Part shown: positions 20,096 through 29,645 of the stretch, piece after piece
Position numbering within the stretch: the stretch's first letter is position 1
Layout of the letters: each line of letters begins with the position of its first letter
Origin: an uncultured Pseudomonadota bacterium
GTDB lineage: Bacteria > Myxococcota_A > Bradymonadia > Bradymonadales > GCA-2716585
DNA: 59,550 nucleotides
Direction of reading: 5' to 3'
Assembly (NCBI GenBank): GCA_937123825.1
Contig: CAKZKQ010000441.1
Coordinates: forward strand, 1 to 59,550
Made by a program: the position numbers and the translations under genes
The notes under the pieces: model-generated
What the model was told of the DNA's origin: nothing
The model's database searches: none
What the model saw: the letters and a program-made list of their open reading frames with translations, nothing else

Positions 20096-20815
20096 ATGAT
20101 GAACATCGGACAGAGCAAAATGAGGGCCGCGACCCAGGCTGCGGTGGTGCTGGGGCTGGTGGCGGCGGGGGCCTTGCTCCTTCATGGGGCCGAGGGTCAC
20201 GGCGAGACGGTGACCTTGGAGCGCAGGCCGTTGCCGATGGCCGAGGGGTTGGAGCTGGACTTCAAGATGAGCCAGCAGCGGCCTCGCTCGGACACTTACA
20301 CCGCGCGCGTTCGCTTGATGGGGATCGACCGGGGGCTTAAGCAGGAGCCGTCGCGGGTGCGCTACCGCTGGGAGATCTTCAACCGGGAGCGGATGCGCGG
20401 TCAGAACGAGATGGGGCACGTGACCACGATGGGGTTGCACAAGGGCAACTCGCTCGATCCCTGGTGGGCCAACGGCCAGGACATGACCACCGCGCACACG
20501 CACATGTGGCTGAGCCAGTCGGCCTGCCAGGAGCTTCGCCGCAAGGGCGTCACCCAGTACGCCGTGGACGTGACGCAGCGGCGCGACAATGATCAGCAGG
20601 AGTTGCGCCGGGACTCGGAAGAGGATTTTGAGGTCAGGATCGATGGGCGCACCATGACGCTGCGGACCATGAAGCTGGTCAACGAGCACAACGACGCGCT
20701 CTGGGTGCTCAACGACTGCGAAAACCCGCTCGTGCTCAAGATCAACATCCCGGGCTACTACCAGTGGGCCTTGAGTGAGGCGCGCACGGGCAAACCCATC
20801 CACAAGCGCCGCTGA
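20096..20815 (+). CDS. Exported hypothetical protein
   Basis: About 239 residues with an N-terminal hydrophobic signal (AAVVLGLVAAGALLLHG) and a mature mixed alpha/beta domain. Features include LDPWWANGQDMTTAHTHMW and ALWVLNDCENPLVLKINIPG; two cysteines (in SACQEL and DCENP) could form a disulfide. I do not recognise the family and see no catalytic motif with confidence. Several starts are possible (20060, 20096, 20099, 20120). 20096 is chosen because it directly precedes the signal segment, with GGTGG just before it; the call is weak. It is divergent from the zinc-ribbon gene, with 271 bases between starts. Confidence 0.72.
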   Translation: MMNIGQSKMRAATQAAVVLGLVAAGALLLHGAEGHGETVTLERRPLPMAEGLELDFKMSQQRPRSDTYTARVRLMGIDRGLKQEPSRVRYRWEIFNRERMRGQNEMGHVTTMGLHKGNSLDPWWANGQDMTTAHTHMWLSQSACQELRRKGVTQYAVDVTQRRDNDQQELRRDSEEDFEVRIDGRTMTLRTMKLVNEHNDALWVLNDCENPLVLKINIPGYYQWALSEARTGKPIHKRR

Positions 20816-21043
20816 TCCATGGTCGGCCATCGCCCGACGCCGCCCGATTTTATGGCACGCGCGTTCAAATCCACGCTTCGTGGGCATCTTCAACAATGGC
20901 GACGCAGGCCCAGAAGGTGGTGTGGGGTCTTGGGGCCATCTTCAAGGTGACAGGTCTTGTGGCCACATTGGACAAGACCTTATCCAATACAACGGCGAGC
21001 ATTGGCCCTGGACAGTGCGCTGACCACGGCGAGCCAACAACCC

Positions 21044-21925
21044 ATGACACAAAAAGACAAAGTCCAGCCTTCGACCTCGCCGCCCGACGGCAAACGCCTG
21101 GGGCAGTTGATGGATCGCTACCGCCGGGAGGTCAACTTCACGCGTTCGCTGCGCTTGAAGACGCCCTTGAGCCTGGGGTTGCTGGTCTTTTTGCTGGTCA
21201 CACACACCCTGGCCTCGATGATGGACATGGTGCTGCAAGTGGCCGACCGGAGGGTGGTGCCGGCCATCCTCCATGGGGCCAACATTGACTTCCTGGTGTG
21301 GGAGGGACAGTGGTGGCGGCTGATCTCGGCCACGTTTTTGCATGGGGGTTGGTTGCACCTGGTTTTCAACGCCTACGCCCTCTACGTATTGGGGCCGGTG
21401 TTGGAGAGGCTCTACGGGTCGCGGCGGTTTGTGGTGCTCTATGTGGGCGCGGGGCTGCTGGCGAGTCTGGCGAGTTTGTGGTTGACGGGCAGATCGGTGG
21501 GCGCTTCGGGTGCGATCTTTGGGTTGCTGGGGGCGTTGATGGCCTTTGGGCTGCGCCACCGACAGAAGTTGCCACCCAAGGTGGGCAAGGCATTTGGCGT
21601 GGGGATGTTGCCGTGGGTGGTGATCAACATCGGCATCGGCTTCATCCCTGGGTTGCAGATCGACAACGCGGCGCACATCGGCGGTCTGATCGCGGGTGCG
21701 TTGTTGGCGTTGCCGATGTCGACGACGTTGGAGGCTGAGCCGCTGCGTTGGAGGCGCGCGGGGCTGGAAGTGCTCTTCCTGGTCTCGATGCTGCTGGTGT
21801 CGTGGGGTCTGGTGGGGATGCTGCATCAAGCGATGCGCTGCACGAGCAGCGTTCAAAGCGCGATGGTGTGTTACCCGTTGGACAAGATTCAGCCCGAGCA
21901 GACGCCAGACCAACCGGAGCCCTGA
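21044..21925 (+). CDS. Rhomboid family intramembrane serine protease
   Basis: A 293-residue polytopic membrane protease that cuts transmembrane substrates within the bilayer. The family motifs are all present: WWRLISATFLHGGWLHLVFN with H100/H105 and N109, catalytic S155 in GASGAIFGLLGA, and catalytic H211 in NAAHIGGLIAG. The first membrane helix is at about 42-58, and a hydrophobic helix near 245-265 suggests a 6+1 arrangement. The ATG at 21044 is preferred to an upstream in-frame TTG (20957), whose extension is not membrane-like. The gene lies between an exported protein and UDP-glucose dehydrogenase; no substrate is evident. Confidence 0.92.
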   Translation: MTQKDKVQPSTSPPDGKRLGQLMDRYRREVNFTRSLRLKTPLSLGLLVFLLVTHTLASMMDMVLQVADRRVVPAILHGANIDFLVWEGQWWRLISATFLHGGWLHLVFNAYALYVLGPVLERLYGSRRFVVLYVGAGLLASLASLWLTGRSVGASGAIFGLLGALMAFGLRHRQKLPPKVGKAFGVGMLPWVVINIGIGFIPGLQIDNAAHIGGLIAGALLALPMSTTLEAEPLRWRRAGLEVLFLVSMLLVSWGLVGMLHQAMRCTSSVQSAMVCYPLDKIQPEQTPDQPEP

Positions 21926-22205
21926 GAGACACTGGCGGGATGTTCGGAGACGTCTTTTTTGAGCAAAGAGATCCATCAAAAGCGGGGCCACCTCCCTCAT
22001 CGGCCCGGACAGCTTGAACACATCAACCAAACAAAACGCGATCGTCCCATTTTGGGGCGTTCAGAAGGCATCAACACGCAGATGCGGTGCTTCAAAGCGC
22101 GCCCACCCTTGCGGCCTCGGTTCAGTATTGCTAAGACTGCGCCCGCCCAGGTTGACGCTGGAGTGCCTGGCTCTGTGAGATCAATGTGTGAAGGGGTAAT
22201 TTGAG

Positions 22206-23531
22206 ATGGCAATGAAGATCTGTGTTGTGGGCACGGGCTATGTGGGCCTGGTTGCGGGTGCGTGTTTGGCCGATACGGGCCACACGGTGGTCTGCGTGGA
22301 CATTGACAAGGCCAAGATCGATGGCCTCAACAACGGCATTTTGCCGATCTACGAGCCCGGCCTGAAAGAAATCGTTGAGCACAACCTGTCCGACGGGCGT
22401 TTGAGCTTCACGACGGACTCGGCGACGGCCATCAAGGGCTCCAAGGCGGTCTTCATCGCCGTGGGCACGCCGCCTGGAGAGGACGGCTCGGCCGACCTGA
22501 GCCACGTCCTGGCCGTGGCGCGCACCATCGCCGACAACCTCAACGACCACAAGCTGGTGGTCGTCAAGAGCACCGTCCCGGTGGGCACCTGCGACAAGGT
22601 CAAGGCCGAGATCAAGGGCCGCACCGACCAGAGCTTCAGCGTGGTCAGCAACCCCGAGTTCCTCAAAGAAGGCGCCGCGGTGCAGGACTTCCTCAAGCCC
22701 GATCGGATCATCATCGGCACCGAGGACGAGGCCACGCGCGAGCCCATGCAGGAGCTCTACGAGCCCTTTGTCCGCACGGGCAAGCCGATCCTCTTTATGG
22801 ATCTGCGCTCAAGCGAGATGACCAAGTACGCCTCCAACGCCATGTTGGCGACCAAGATCTCGTTTATGAACGAGGTGGCCACGCTCTGCGAGCAGGTCGG
22901 CGCAGACGTGAACAAGGTCCGCCGCGGTATGGGCGCCGATCCCCGCATCGGTCCGCACTTCATCTTCCCCGGCATTGGTTACGGCGGCTCCTGCTTCCCC
23001 AAAGACGTCAAGGCGCTGGTGGGCACTGGCCGTCAGTACGGCGTGCCGATGCGCATTCTGGAGTCGGTCGAGGAAGTCAACGCCGACCAGAAGCGCCGCT
23101 GCTTTGAGAAGACTCTGGCGCACTACGACAACGACCTGTCGGGCAAGACGGTGGCGGTCTGGGGTCTGGCCTTCAAGCCCCGCACCGACGACATGCGCGA
23201 AGCCCCCAGCATCGTCACCATCCGCGCCTTGATCGAGGCCGGCGCCAAGGTCCGGGCCACCGACCCGATCGCCATGGAGACGGCCCAGTGGGTCTTTGAG
23301 GGCCTCGACGGGATCGAGCTGGTCGACGATCAGTACCAGTGCCTTGAGGGCGCCGACGCGTTGATCATCTGCACCGAGTGGAACGAGTACCGCGTGCCGG
23401 ACCTGGACCGCATCAAGGGCCTGCTTAAGAGCCCCGTGGTCGTCGATGGCCGCAACCTCTACAAGCCTTCCAAGATGGCCGGCGCGGGCTTTGTCTACTA
23501 CACCATCGGCCGCCCGGCACCCGCCAAATAA
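22206..23531 (+). CDS. ugd: UDP-glucose 6-dehydrogenase
   Basis: Oxidises UDP-glucose to UDP-glucuronate with two NAD+, feeding capsule, exopolysaccharide or lipid A sugar synthesis. The 441-residue protein has the N-terminal NAD fold (KICVVGTGYVGLVAGACLAD) and the STVPVGT (122-128) and NPEFLKEGAAVQDFLKPDR (149-167) motifs. The active site carries K207 (MTKYASNAML) and the catalytic C263 in GYGGSCFPKDV with D267. The C-terminal GLAFKPRTDDMREAPS is typical. AAGGGG lies about ten bases before the ATG. It could serve the GT1 enzyme at 7997 or a polysaccharide locus outside the window; no glycan cluster is seen here. Confidence 0.96.
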   Translation: MAMKICVVGTGYVGLVAGACLADTGHTVVCVDIDKAKIDGLNNGILPIYEPGLKEIVEHNLSDGRLSFTTDSATAIKGSKAVFIAVGTPPGEDGSADLSHVLAVARTIADNLNDHKLVVVKSTVPVGTCDKVKAEIKGRTDQSFSVVSNPEFLKEGAAVQDFLKPDRIIIGTEDEATREPMQELYEPFVRTGKPILFMDLRSSEMTKYASNAMLATKISFMNEVATLCEQVGADVNKVRRGMGADPRIGPHFIFPGIGYGGSCFPKDVKALVGTGRQYGVPMRILESVEEVNADQKRRCFEKTLAHYDNDLSGKTVAVWGLAFKPRTDDMREAPSIVTIRALIEAGAKVRATDPIAMETAQWVFEGLDGIELVDDQYQCLEGADALIICTEWNEYRVPDLDRIKGLLKSPVVVDGRNLYKPSKMAGAGFVYYTIGRPAPAK

Positions 23532-23663
23532 TTTGGCAACCCGGTCTGGACCCACTACCAACATAGAGTCAGGCCGTGGAGAGCGCGTCGTCGAACCAGT
23601 GACACAGGATGTGTCCGGAGTGACGCGCTTTGGCCGCTACACCTTGCGACGAGGTCAGAGACC

Positions 23664-25133
23664 ATGGACGGTCACACGATGTCGAGACTCTTGCTGGGGC
23701 TGTGCGCCCTGGGAATAATGTGGTCAGTGGGCATGGGGCACGCCAGCGCCCAGGCCCCCGATATGGACGCTGCGGCGGCTGCCGCTGGCGCCAAAGACCA
23801 GCCTGACGGAGGCGGCGGCGTGGGTTACGCCGGGGCCGAGCTGGGGCTGGGTCAAGTCGATGAAGACTTTTACGCCACGCTGGGTCTGTCGCTGGCGTTC
23901 CGACTGCCGGTGCCCAAACTCTTTTGCGATGACATCAGCGACTGCGTCACCTCGCTCAACACGGGCCTGAGGCTGCCTTTGCGGCTGCGCCTCTACGACG
24001 CCGCGCCGGAAGACGCGGGCGTGATTCGCCGTGAGGACTGGGATGAACTGAGCGACTACGCCCGGATCGTGCGTTACGTGGAGTACGGCGTGCGCACGGA
24101 CCCGCTTTACGCGCGTTTGGGCGAGTTTAATGGGGCGGTGATCGGCCACGGGACGATCATGAACCGCTATTTCAATGTGTTGACGGTGGATCAGTTTGAG
24201 CTTGGCTTCAATACGGTCCTGAACGCCAACATTGGCGGCGTGGAGGTGGTGCTCGACAACCTCTTTGAGCCCGAGGTCTTTGGTCTGCGCGTGTATGGGC
24301 GGCCCAACAAGTTCATTGAGCCTGGGGGGTTCTGGGATCGGTATTCGATTGGCTTGAGCCTTGTGACGGACGTGGACGCGCCGCTGGAGTTTGAGCGGAT
24401 TTCGGCCGACATCGACGCCACCCAACCGCTTAAAGTGACCCGCGAAGGCCGTCTGGTGCCGACGCGCACGGCCAACTCGACGGTCATCGGCATCGACCAG
24501 GAGTTGGTGTTGATCCAGAACGAGACCATCGACTTCACCCCCTACCTTGACCTCAACACCCACCTGAACCACTCGCCGGGCCTCTATCTGGGCGCCCAGA
24601 GCAACTTCCGGCCGGATGATGTGTTGAACATCTACACCAAGATGGAGCTGCGCTGGTTGGGCGAAGAGCACATCCCGGTGTATTTCAGCGCGCTCTACGA
24701 GATTGAGCGCGAGTCGTATTTTGGTTGGGAGGGTCAGGGGGACCCGAAGCTGGTGGTCTTGCGGGGCCTGGATCGGGGTGCGATCGCGGGCGCTTACGGA
24801 GAGTTGACCTTTGATCTGGGCGGCTCGGTGGTCCTGACGGGGTCCTACGAGGATTACCAGGGACCGGACAACGCCAGCCTGCTGCTGCAGCTCCAGTTGC
24901 CCTCGATCGGGCCGCTGTCGCTGGGGATGATGTTCCTCAACGCAGGCTTTGATGGGCTGGACGAGGCCTTTGAGTTGGACAACGCCCTGCTCTCGCTTGA
25001 GGGGCGCTACAACGTGACGGGCAACCTCTATGTGTTGACCGAGGTGACGCGGCTGTGGCGTTTGCAGGACGACGGCAGCTATCAGACGGTCACCACGTGG
25101 CAGATCGGCGGCGGCGTGGCGCTGGGATTCTGA
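23664..25133 (+). CDS. Outer-membrane beta-barrel protein
   Basis: A 489-residue exported protein with a signal peptide (LLLGLCALGIMWSVGMGHASA, cleavage likely after ASA) and alternating amphipathic strands ending in the aromatic LGF, the usual barrel C-terminus. Pairs such as LGLSLAFRLPVPKLFC and LRLPLRLRLYD, then GAYGELTFDLGGSVVLTGSY, support a barrel. The acidic alanine-rich linker after the signal is short. No named family is recognised; it could be a porin-like or structural barrel. GAGG lies nine bases before the ATG at 23664, and an in-frame ATG at 23679 is the alternative. It is 132 bases after ugd. Confidence 0.8.
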   Translation: MDGHTMSRLLLGLCALGIMWSVGMGHASAQAPDMDAAAAAAGAKDQPDGGGGVGYAGAELGLGQVDEDFYATLGLSLAFRLPVPKLFCDDISDCVTSLNTGLRLPLRLRLYDAAPEDAGVIRREDWDELSDYARIVRYVEYGVRTDPLYARLGEFNGAVIGHGTIMNRYFNVLTVDQFELGFNTVLNANIGGVEVVLDNLFEPEVFGLRVYGRPNKFIEPGGFWDRYSIGLSLVTDVDAPLEFERISADIDATQPLKVTREGRLVPTRTANSTVIGIDQELVLIQNETIDFTPYLDLNTHLNHSPGLYLGAQSNFRPDDVLNIYTKMELRWLGEEHIPVYFSALYEIERESYFGWEGQGDPKLVVLRGLDRGAIAGAYGELTFDLGGSVVLTGSYEDYQGPDNASLLLQLQLPSIGPLSLGMMFLNAGFDGLDEAFELDNALLSLEGRYNVTGNLYVLTEVTRLWRLQDDGSYQTVTTWQIGGGVALGF

Positions 25134-25235
25134 GCCTGACCAACCCCAAAAACACGATCATGAACACAATTTATTCTTGGCGTTCCATGGCCGGATCTAC
25201 GCAGCCATCGGGGTGCGCGGGTGTACTCAACGAAC

Positions 25236-25264
25236 TTGACAAGGTGGTGGGGTGGGGGTAACTC
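25236..25264 (+). promoter_or_regulatory. Possible sigma-70 promoter upstream of the FHA genes
   Basis: TTGACA (25236-25241), a 17-base spacer and TAACTC (25259-25264). The -35 is perfect and the spacing ideal, but the -10 matches only in part. It lies 175 bases before the FHA gene start within the 305-base gap 25134-25438, where nothing else is evident. Confidence 0.3.
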
Positions 25265-25438
25265 TTCAAGATGTCAGAGTGAGACGTGGCGTTAAAAAGG
25301 ATACCATCATTGATCAACAGCGCGCCTGAAAAACCAGGCCGTGTCGCTGTGTTATCGTGAGTGTTCCGAGGAGATGTTGAGGCCGTGACGCCACGCTCCA
25401 ATTGGATTGGTGCGACGGGATTTCAGGAGTCCGCGTAA

Positions 25439-27880
25439 ATGTTCACAGTCACGGTCGCTGAGAAAGATGGCCAGACCGAAGTGCTCAACTTCGAAAAAAC
25501 CGAAGTCAGCATAGGTCGAGTCAAAGGCAATGACATCGTTCTGCCCAAGGGCAACGTCTCCAAACGACACAGCCGTATTGTGGTCAAAGACGGAAAGTTC
25601 ATTGTCGTCGACCTCAAGAGCACCAACGGGACGTATGTCAATGGTCGCAAGATCACCAGTCCCCAGGTGATCAAGTCCGCCGACCAGGTCTACATCGGCG
25701 ATTTTGTGCTCAGTGTCACAGAGGCAGGGGCCGACGGTGGCTTGGATGTGGGAGGTCCGGTTTCGGCCGAAATCCCCTCCGCCAGCGGTTCGGGCATCCA
25801 GCCTCTGGCCGCTTCGGGCCAGAACTTGACCCCGGCGGGCAACGGGTACGCTCCGGTGCCGTCGTCGCCCTCGGCCGCTGGCCTTGGCGGCCCTTCGCCC
25901 AGCCCGATGGGTGGCCCCAGTCCTTTGGGTGGTCCGAGCCCGCTTGGCGGCCCCAGCCCCCTTGGTGGCCCCAGCCCCCTTGGCGGTCCTTCCCCCAGTC
26001 CTCTGGGCGGACCGAGCCCGCTTGGCGGACCGTCTCCGAATCCCCTTGGTGGTCCCAGCCCTCTTGGCGGCCCTTCGCCCAGTCCTTTGGGTGGGCCGAG
26101 CCCGCTTGGCGGTCCCAGCCCCCTTGGTGGGCCGAGCCCCAATCCGCTCGGTGGCCCTTCGCCGAGCCCCCTTGGCGGTCCTGGCGGTGCCCGAGGCACG
26201 CTCAGCACCCCGGCGCTGCGCTCTCCGGGCGGTGACCAGAAGCTGACCGACTCTGTGCGGCGCACCCCCACGGTTTCAGCCCCGAACATGACAGGCAGCG
26301 GCAGCGGCCCCGGCGTGGGACGGCATCAGCCCAACGGCAGCTTGCCCGGCCCCAACCTTTCGGGCCCCGGCGGCCCCCGCAGCACCAACCCGCTTGGCGG
26401 CCCGCCGTCCAGCTCGCTGGGTGGACCGCCCAAGCCCAACCCGCTGCCGGCGCCCTCGGCGCCCGCCAGCAACTTCAACGCGCCGCCCCGCGCGCCCGAG
26501 CGTCCCAGCCCTTCGCCCGGCCCCGGCTCGGCGGTGACCTCGGGCAGCTCGCTGAGCGGACCGCCTCCCGGCAGCGTCTCGACGGCGGCCCCTGGGTTGA
26601 AGCTCTACACCCCTGGCGCTGCGGCCATCCCGCCCAAGCCCCAGTTTGTCCATCAGCACGATGAAGCCTTCGCCTCCATTCAGGCGCAGGCCGCCGAGAC
26701 CTTCTTTGGCAGCATCGACCCGGCCCAGTTGCCGATGTACTACCCGGCGCGCCCCGAGGACCGCTCCATCTTTGAGCAGACCATCAGCGACATCGCCGGT
26801 CAGTTCAACGGCGGCATGGACCTGCTGGAGCACCTGATGGCCGAAGCGATCGGCCTGGGACCGCTGGAGCAGCTCCTGGACGATCCCAGCGTCGAAGAGA
26901 TCTTCGTCAACAGCTACGATCAGATCCTCTACCGGCAAAATGGCCGCATCGTCACCGCTGCGCGCCATTACAGCCTGCCCGAGTTCCTCTACCTGGCCGC
27001 ACAGCGCCTGCTCTCGGCGCGCGTCGAGGGTGAACACGACGCCCTGGCCGACGAAGTGCGCTTCTCGGACGGCACCCGCGTTCACATCATGATGCCGCCG
27101 CTGGCCCCCCGTGGCCCGGTGCTGACCATCCGCAAGGCCCGCTCGGTGGCTCGCCGTTTGGAGGATCTGGTCCAACACGGCGCGCTGAGCGAAGCCATGG
27201 CCGACATGCTGCGCAACGCCGTCGAAGCTGGCCGCAGCATCGTCGTCGGCGGCACCTCTGAAGACGCACGCGCCCAGGTCCTCAACGCCCTCGGTGAGTT
27301 GCTGCCCGAAGGGACGCGGATCATGGTCGTTGAGCGCGTGGCTGGGATGAAGCTCTCCCAGCGCAGCGCCGTCTACCTTGAAGAGGGCAACGGCGGCGGT
27401 CAGAACCGCTACGACATGCGCTACCTCATGCGCGCCGCCATGCGCATGAGCCCCGAGCGGCTGCTGGTCAACTCGCTGGCTGGTCCCGAAGCCTACGACT
27501 GGGTTTCGGCGGCGGTGGCGGGGACCTTCGGCTCCATGGCTGCATGCCCCGGCTCGCACACCATGGACGTGCTTGGCAGACTCCAGACCCTTTGCCTGCT
27601 GGGCGCCCCCGAGACCTCCGCACGCGCCCTGCGCGAGCAGATCGCGCGCGCTGCCCACGTGGTCGTCATCGCGCATCAGCTCGGCGACGGCTCCATGCGG
27701 ATCAACCAGATCTCTGAGGTCCAGGGCGTCGATCTTGATGCCCTGCGGGTTCAGGATGTCTTCTACTTCCGCCCAGAAGGCAACGGTGGGCAGTTTGTGG
27801 CCACTGGCTACGTGCCCATGTTCTATGAGACCCTGCGCAGTGCCGGCGTCAACGCCGACACCCGCATCTTCAATGGCTGA
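25439..27880 (+). CDS. FHA domain protein with low-complexity linker and degenerate CpaF/TadA-type ATPase
   Basis: An 813-residue protein. Residues 1-95 are an FHA phosphothreonine-binding domain: SIGRVKGNDIVLP (G26-R27), S41/R43/H44 in KRHSRIVV, and STNGTYVNGR. Residues 149-248 are a PSPLGG repeat, continuing as a proline-rich linker to about 400. Residues 420-800 align with CpaF/TadA secretion ATPases (GLGPLEQLLDDPSVEEIFVN; TIRKARSVARRLEDLV). The Walker A position is VVGGTSEDARAQVLNAL (602-618), lacking GK[S/T]. The later acidic and histidine motifs read LLVNSLAGPEAYD and MAACPGSHTMD, so ATP hydrolysis is unlikely. It probably acts as a phospho-dependent scaffold. Codon usage is like that of its neighbours. 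The double-FHA gene follows 89 bases later. Confidence 0.88.
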   Translation: MFTVTVAEKDGQTEVLNFEKTEVSIGRVKGNDIVLPKGNVSKRHSRIVVKDGKFIVVDLKSTNGTYVNGRKITSPQVIKSADQVYIGDFVLSVTEAGADGGLDVGGPVSAEIPSASGSGIQPLAASGQNLTPAGNGYAPVPSSPSAAGLGGPSPSPMGGPSPLGGPSPLGGPSPLGGPSPLGGPSPSPLGGPSPLGGPSPNPLGGPSPLGGPSPSPLGGPSPLGGPSPLGGPSPNPLGGPSPSPLGGPGGARGTLSTPALRSPGGDQKLTDSVRRTPTVSAPNMTGSGSGPGVGRHQPNGSLPGPNLSGPGGPRSTNPLGGPPSSSLGGPPKPNPLPAPSAPASNFNAPPRAPERPSPSPGPGSAVTSGSSLSGPPPGSVSTAAPGLKLYTPGAAAIPPKPQFVHQHDEAFASIQAQAAETFFGSIDPAQLPMYYPARPEDRSIFEQTISDIAGQFNGGMDLLEHLMAEAIGLGPLEQLLDDPSVEEIFVNSYDQILYRQNGRIVTAARHYSLPEFLYLAAQRLLSARVEGEHDALADEVRFSDGTRVHIMMPPLAPRGPVLTIRKARSVARRLEDLVQHGALSEAMADMLRNAVEAGRSIVVGGTSEDARAQVLNALGELLPEGTRIMVVERVAGMKLSQRSAVYLEEGNGGGQNRYDMRYLMRAAMRMSPERLLVNSLAGPEAYDWVSAAVAGTFGSMAACPGSHTMDVLGRLQTLCLLGAPETSARALREQIARAAHVVVIAHQLGDGSMRINQISEVQGVDLDALRVQDVFYFRPEGNGGQFVATGYVPMFYETLRSAGVNADTRIFNG
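25883..26182 (+). repeat. Tandem GGPSPLGG-coding repeats
   Basis: About 300 bases within the FHA-ATPase gene encode repeats of GGPSPLGG with occasional SPSPLGG or SPNPLGG variants (residues 149-248). Third positions vary between units (ctt, ccc, agc), so protein-level selection rather than very recent slippage is likely. Copy number is expected to vary between strains. Confidence 0.85.
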
Positions 27881-27969
27881 TGGGCCAGGTCCAAGCCTGA
27901 CCCCTGAAGCCACGATTGTGGCTCCGCGAGGCGCCACCAGACAAGAGAGCCAGCCGGCCAGGAATCTGC

Positions 27970-29322
27970 ATGTTCACGCTGATCATCGAGGATAAGAACG
28001 GGGTCATCGCGGACGAATTCTCCTTCCATGAAGGGTCGTTCTCCATCGGGCGCGTCGAAGGCAACGACATCATCCTGCCTTCCAGCAATGTCTCCAGGCA
28101 GCACTCAAGGCTCTTTGTCCGCGGTAAGAAGTGCTACATAGAGGATCTGGGCTCCTCCAACGGCGTCATCGTCGATGGACAGCGCATCCAGGGCGAACGC
28201 GACCTGGGCTCCGCCGCGCAGATCCGCATCGGGGACTACTACCTCTACCTCGAATACAACAAAGACAGCGGCGACAACCAACAGGACGTCGTCTCCACGC
28301 ACATCGTCAGCCAGGACGAGAACGCCTACAAGCTCGTGCGCGTCGGCGACTCCTTTGCCGGCGAGATCTTTGTCCTCTCCGAGCGGCGCAACACCATTGG
28401 GCGCACCGAAGACAACACCGTCTTCCTCAATGACCCCTCGGTGTCCCGGCGACACGCGCAGATCGACGTCGAAGGCGTGGTCTACTGCGTGGCCGACATG
28501 GGCTCGTCCAACGGCACCTGCGTCAACGGCAAGCGCATCTCCGGGCCCACCATCCTGCGAGAAAACGACCGGGTCAGTTTTGGCAACCTCGACTTTGTCT
28601 TTGTCCCCAACAACGAGCAGGTCGATGTCTCCGAGTACGCCTCAACCAAGAGCGGCGGCGGCATCAGCATGCCCGTCATCCTGGGTGTCCTGGCCTTCCT
28701 CTTCTTGATGGTCCTGGTTCTGGCCGCCCTGCTCTTTGCCGGCTACTACCTCTACAAGACCTCCAACACCACCGAGCCCCCCGCCGTCACAGAACCGGCA
28801 GTCGAGGACGTCTCGCCCCAACAAAAGGCCGAGCGCGCCATCCAAGACGGTCGTGCCAAGATGCAGACGCGCCGCTGGCCCGAGGCCATCAAGGCCTTTG
28901 ACCAGGCGCTGGAGCTGGATCCGGAGAACGAAGAGGCCAAAAAGCTCAAGCGCAAGGCCGAAAAAGAGCTCAAGGCCAAAGAGAAGTACGAGGCCGGGCT
29001 TCAAAGCAAAGGCGACGCCAACTACGAGGTCGCCAAAGAGAAGTTTGAGTCCGTGGACAAGGAGACCGAGGCCTTTGACAAGGCCCAGAAGGAGATCAAA
29101 GAGATCAACTCCATCCTGGCGGCCGACTTCAAGACCAAAGGCCAGCAGGCGTTCATCCAGAACGACTATCTTGAGGCCCACCAACTCTTCACCAAGTCCC
29201 TTGATCTCAAGTGTGACGACGAGGTGATCGAGTACATCGGCAAGTGCGAGAAGAAGATCAAACGCTCTCCGCGCCTGCGCCGCAAGATGAAGGCCTACAA
29301 GATCCCAGCTGAGTGCAAATAG
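27970..29322 (+). CDS. Double FHA domain membrane protein with TPR repeats
   Basis: A 450-residue protein. FHA1 (1-95) has FSIGRVEGNDIILP and VSRQHSRLFV; FHA2 (about 125-215) has NTIGRTEDNTVFL, VSRRHAQIDV and SSNGTCVNGKR. A membrane helix follows at about 235-262 (VILGVLAFLFLMVLVLAALL). Then TPR-type helices (AIKAFDQALELDPENEEAKK; YLEAHQLFTKSLDLK) extend into a basic C-terminus. Topology is probably FHA domains in the cytosol and TPRs outside, but could be inverted. FHA1 resembles the FHA domain of the upstream gene (both start MFT and share IGRV-GNDI), suggesting duplication. The ATG at 27970 is chosen because it begins the FHA domain; AGGA lies just before it. Followed by a strong terminator. 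Confidence 0.92.
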   Translation: MFTLIIEDKNGVIADEFSFHEGSFSIGRVEGNDIILPSSNVSRQHSRLFVRGKKCYIEDLGSSNGVIVDGQRIQGERDLGSAAQIRIGDYYLYLEYNKDSGDNQQDVVSTHIVSQDENAYKLVRVGDSFAGEIFVLSERRNTIGRTEDNTVFLNDPSVSRRHAQIDVEGVVYCVADMGSSNGTCVNGKRISGPTILRENDRVSFGNLDFVFVPNNEQVDVSEYASTKSGGGISMPVILGVLAFLFLMVLVLAALLFAGYYLYKTSNTTEPPAVTEPAVEDVSPQQKAERAIQDGRAKMQTRRWPEAIKAFDQALELDPENEEAKKLKRKAEKELKAKEKYEAGLQSKGDANYEVAKEKFESVDKETEAFDKAQKEIKEINSILAADFKTKGQQAFIQNDYLEAHQLFTKSLDLKCDDEVIEYIGKCEKKIKRSPRLRRKMKAYKIPAECK

Positions 29323-29347
29323 GCGCTCGCCAGCCTCCCAAGCACCA

Positions 29348-29385
29348 AAAACGGGGCCGTTCGCGCCCCGTTTTGTCGTTTTTGC
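29348..29385 (+). terminator. Rho-independent terminator after the FHA genes
   Basis: AAAACGGGGC (29348-29357), loop CGTTCGC, GCCCCGTTTT (29365-29374), then GTCGTTTTTG. A perfect ten-base stem with a T-rich tail, 25 bases after the stop of the double-FHA gene. Confidence 0.9.
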
Positions 29386-29584
29386 CCAATCCAACACCGC
29401 GCTCGACCTTCCTCATAACGCCCCAACGATCTTCTGCCGCCGTTTGTGGTGCATGAAATGGTTGTGGGCGTTTGGGGCTCTGGGGGGCCGCCGGAGGGCA
29501 TCTGGGCGTGGCAGGGGGCCAAAACCACGCCGCGACAGCGGTGTGTTTTGGCGTTGGGCCGGAGGCGGCCTGGCGACTGGATAC

Positions 29585-29615
29585 AAAAAAGGCCGTCGCG
29601 GGGGTGCGACGGCCT
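29585..29615 (-). terminator. Rho-independent terminator of the mlaC gene
   Basis: On the reverse strand AGGCCGTCGC, a six-base loop and GCGACGGCCT are followed by TTTTT. Perfect ten-base stem, 30 bases after the mlaC stop. The 29386-29584 interval between the two converging terminators holds no gene. Confidence 0.9.
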
Positions 29616-29645
29616 GGCAGGGATCGGGGTTTTGGGGTCAGTCGA

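Noticed and set aside
20860..20880. GTTCAAATCC as a possible tRNA T-loop.
   Set aside because: Flanking stem does not pair and no cloverleaf is possible.
26276..27937. A 553-codon reverse frame over the FHA-ATPase gene.
   Set aside because: Antisense shadow; the forward frame encodes recognisable domains.
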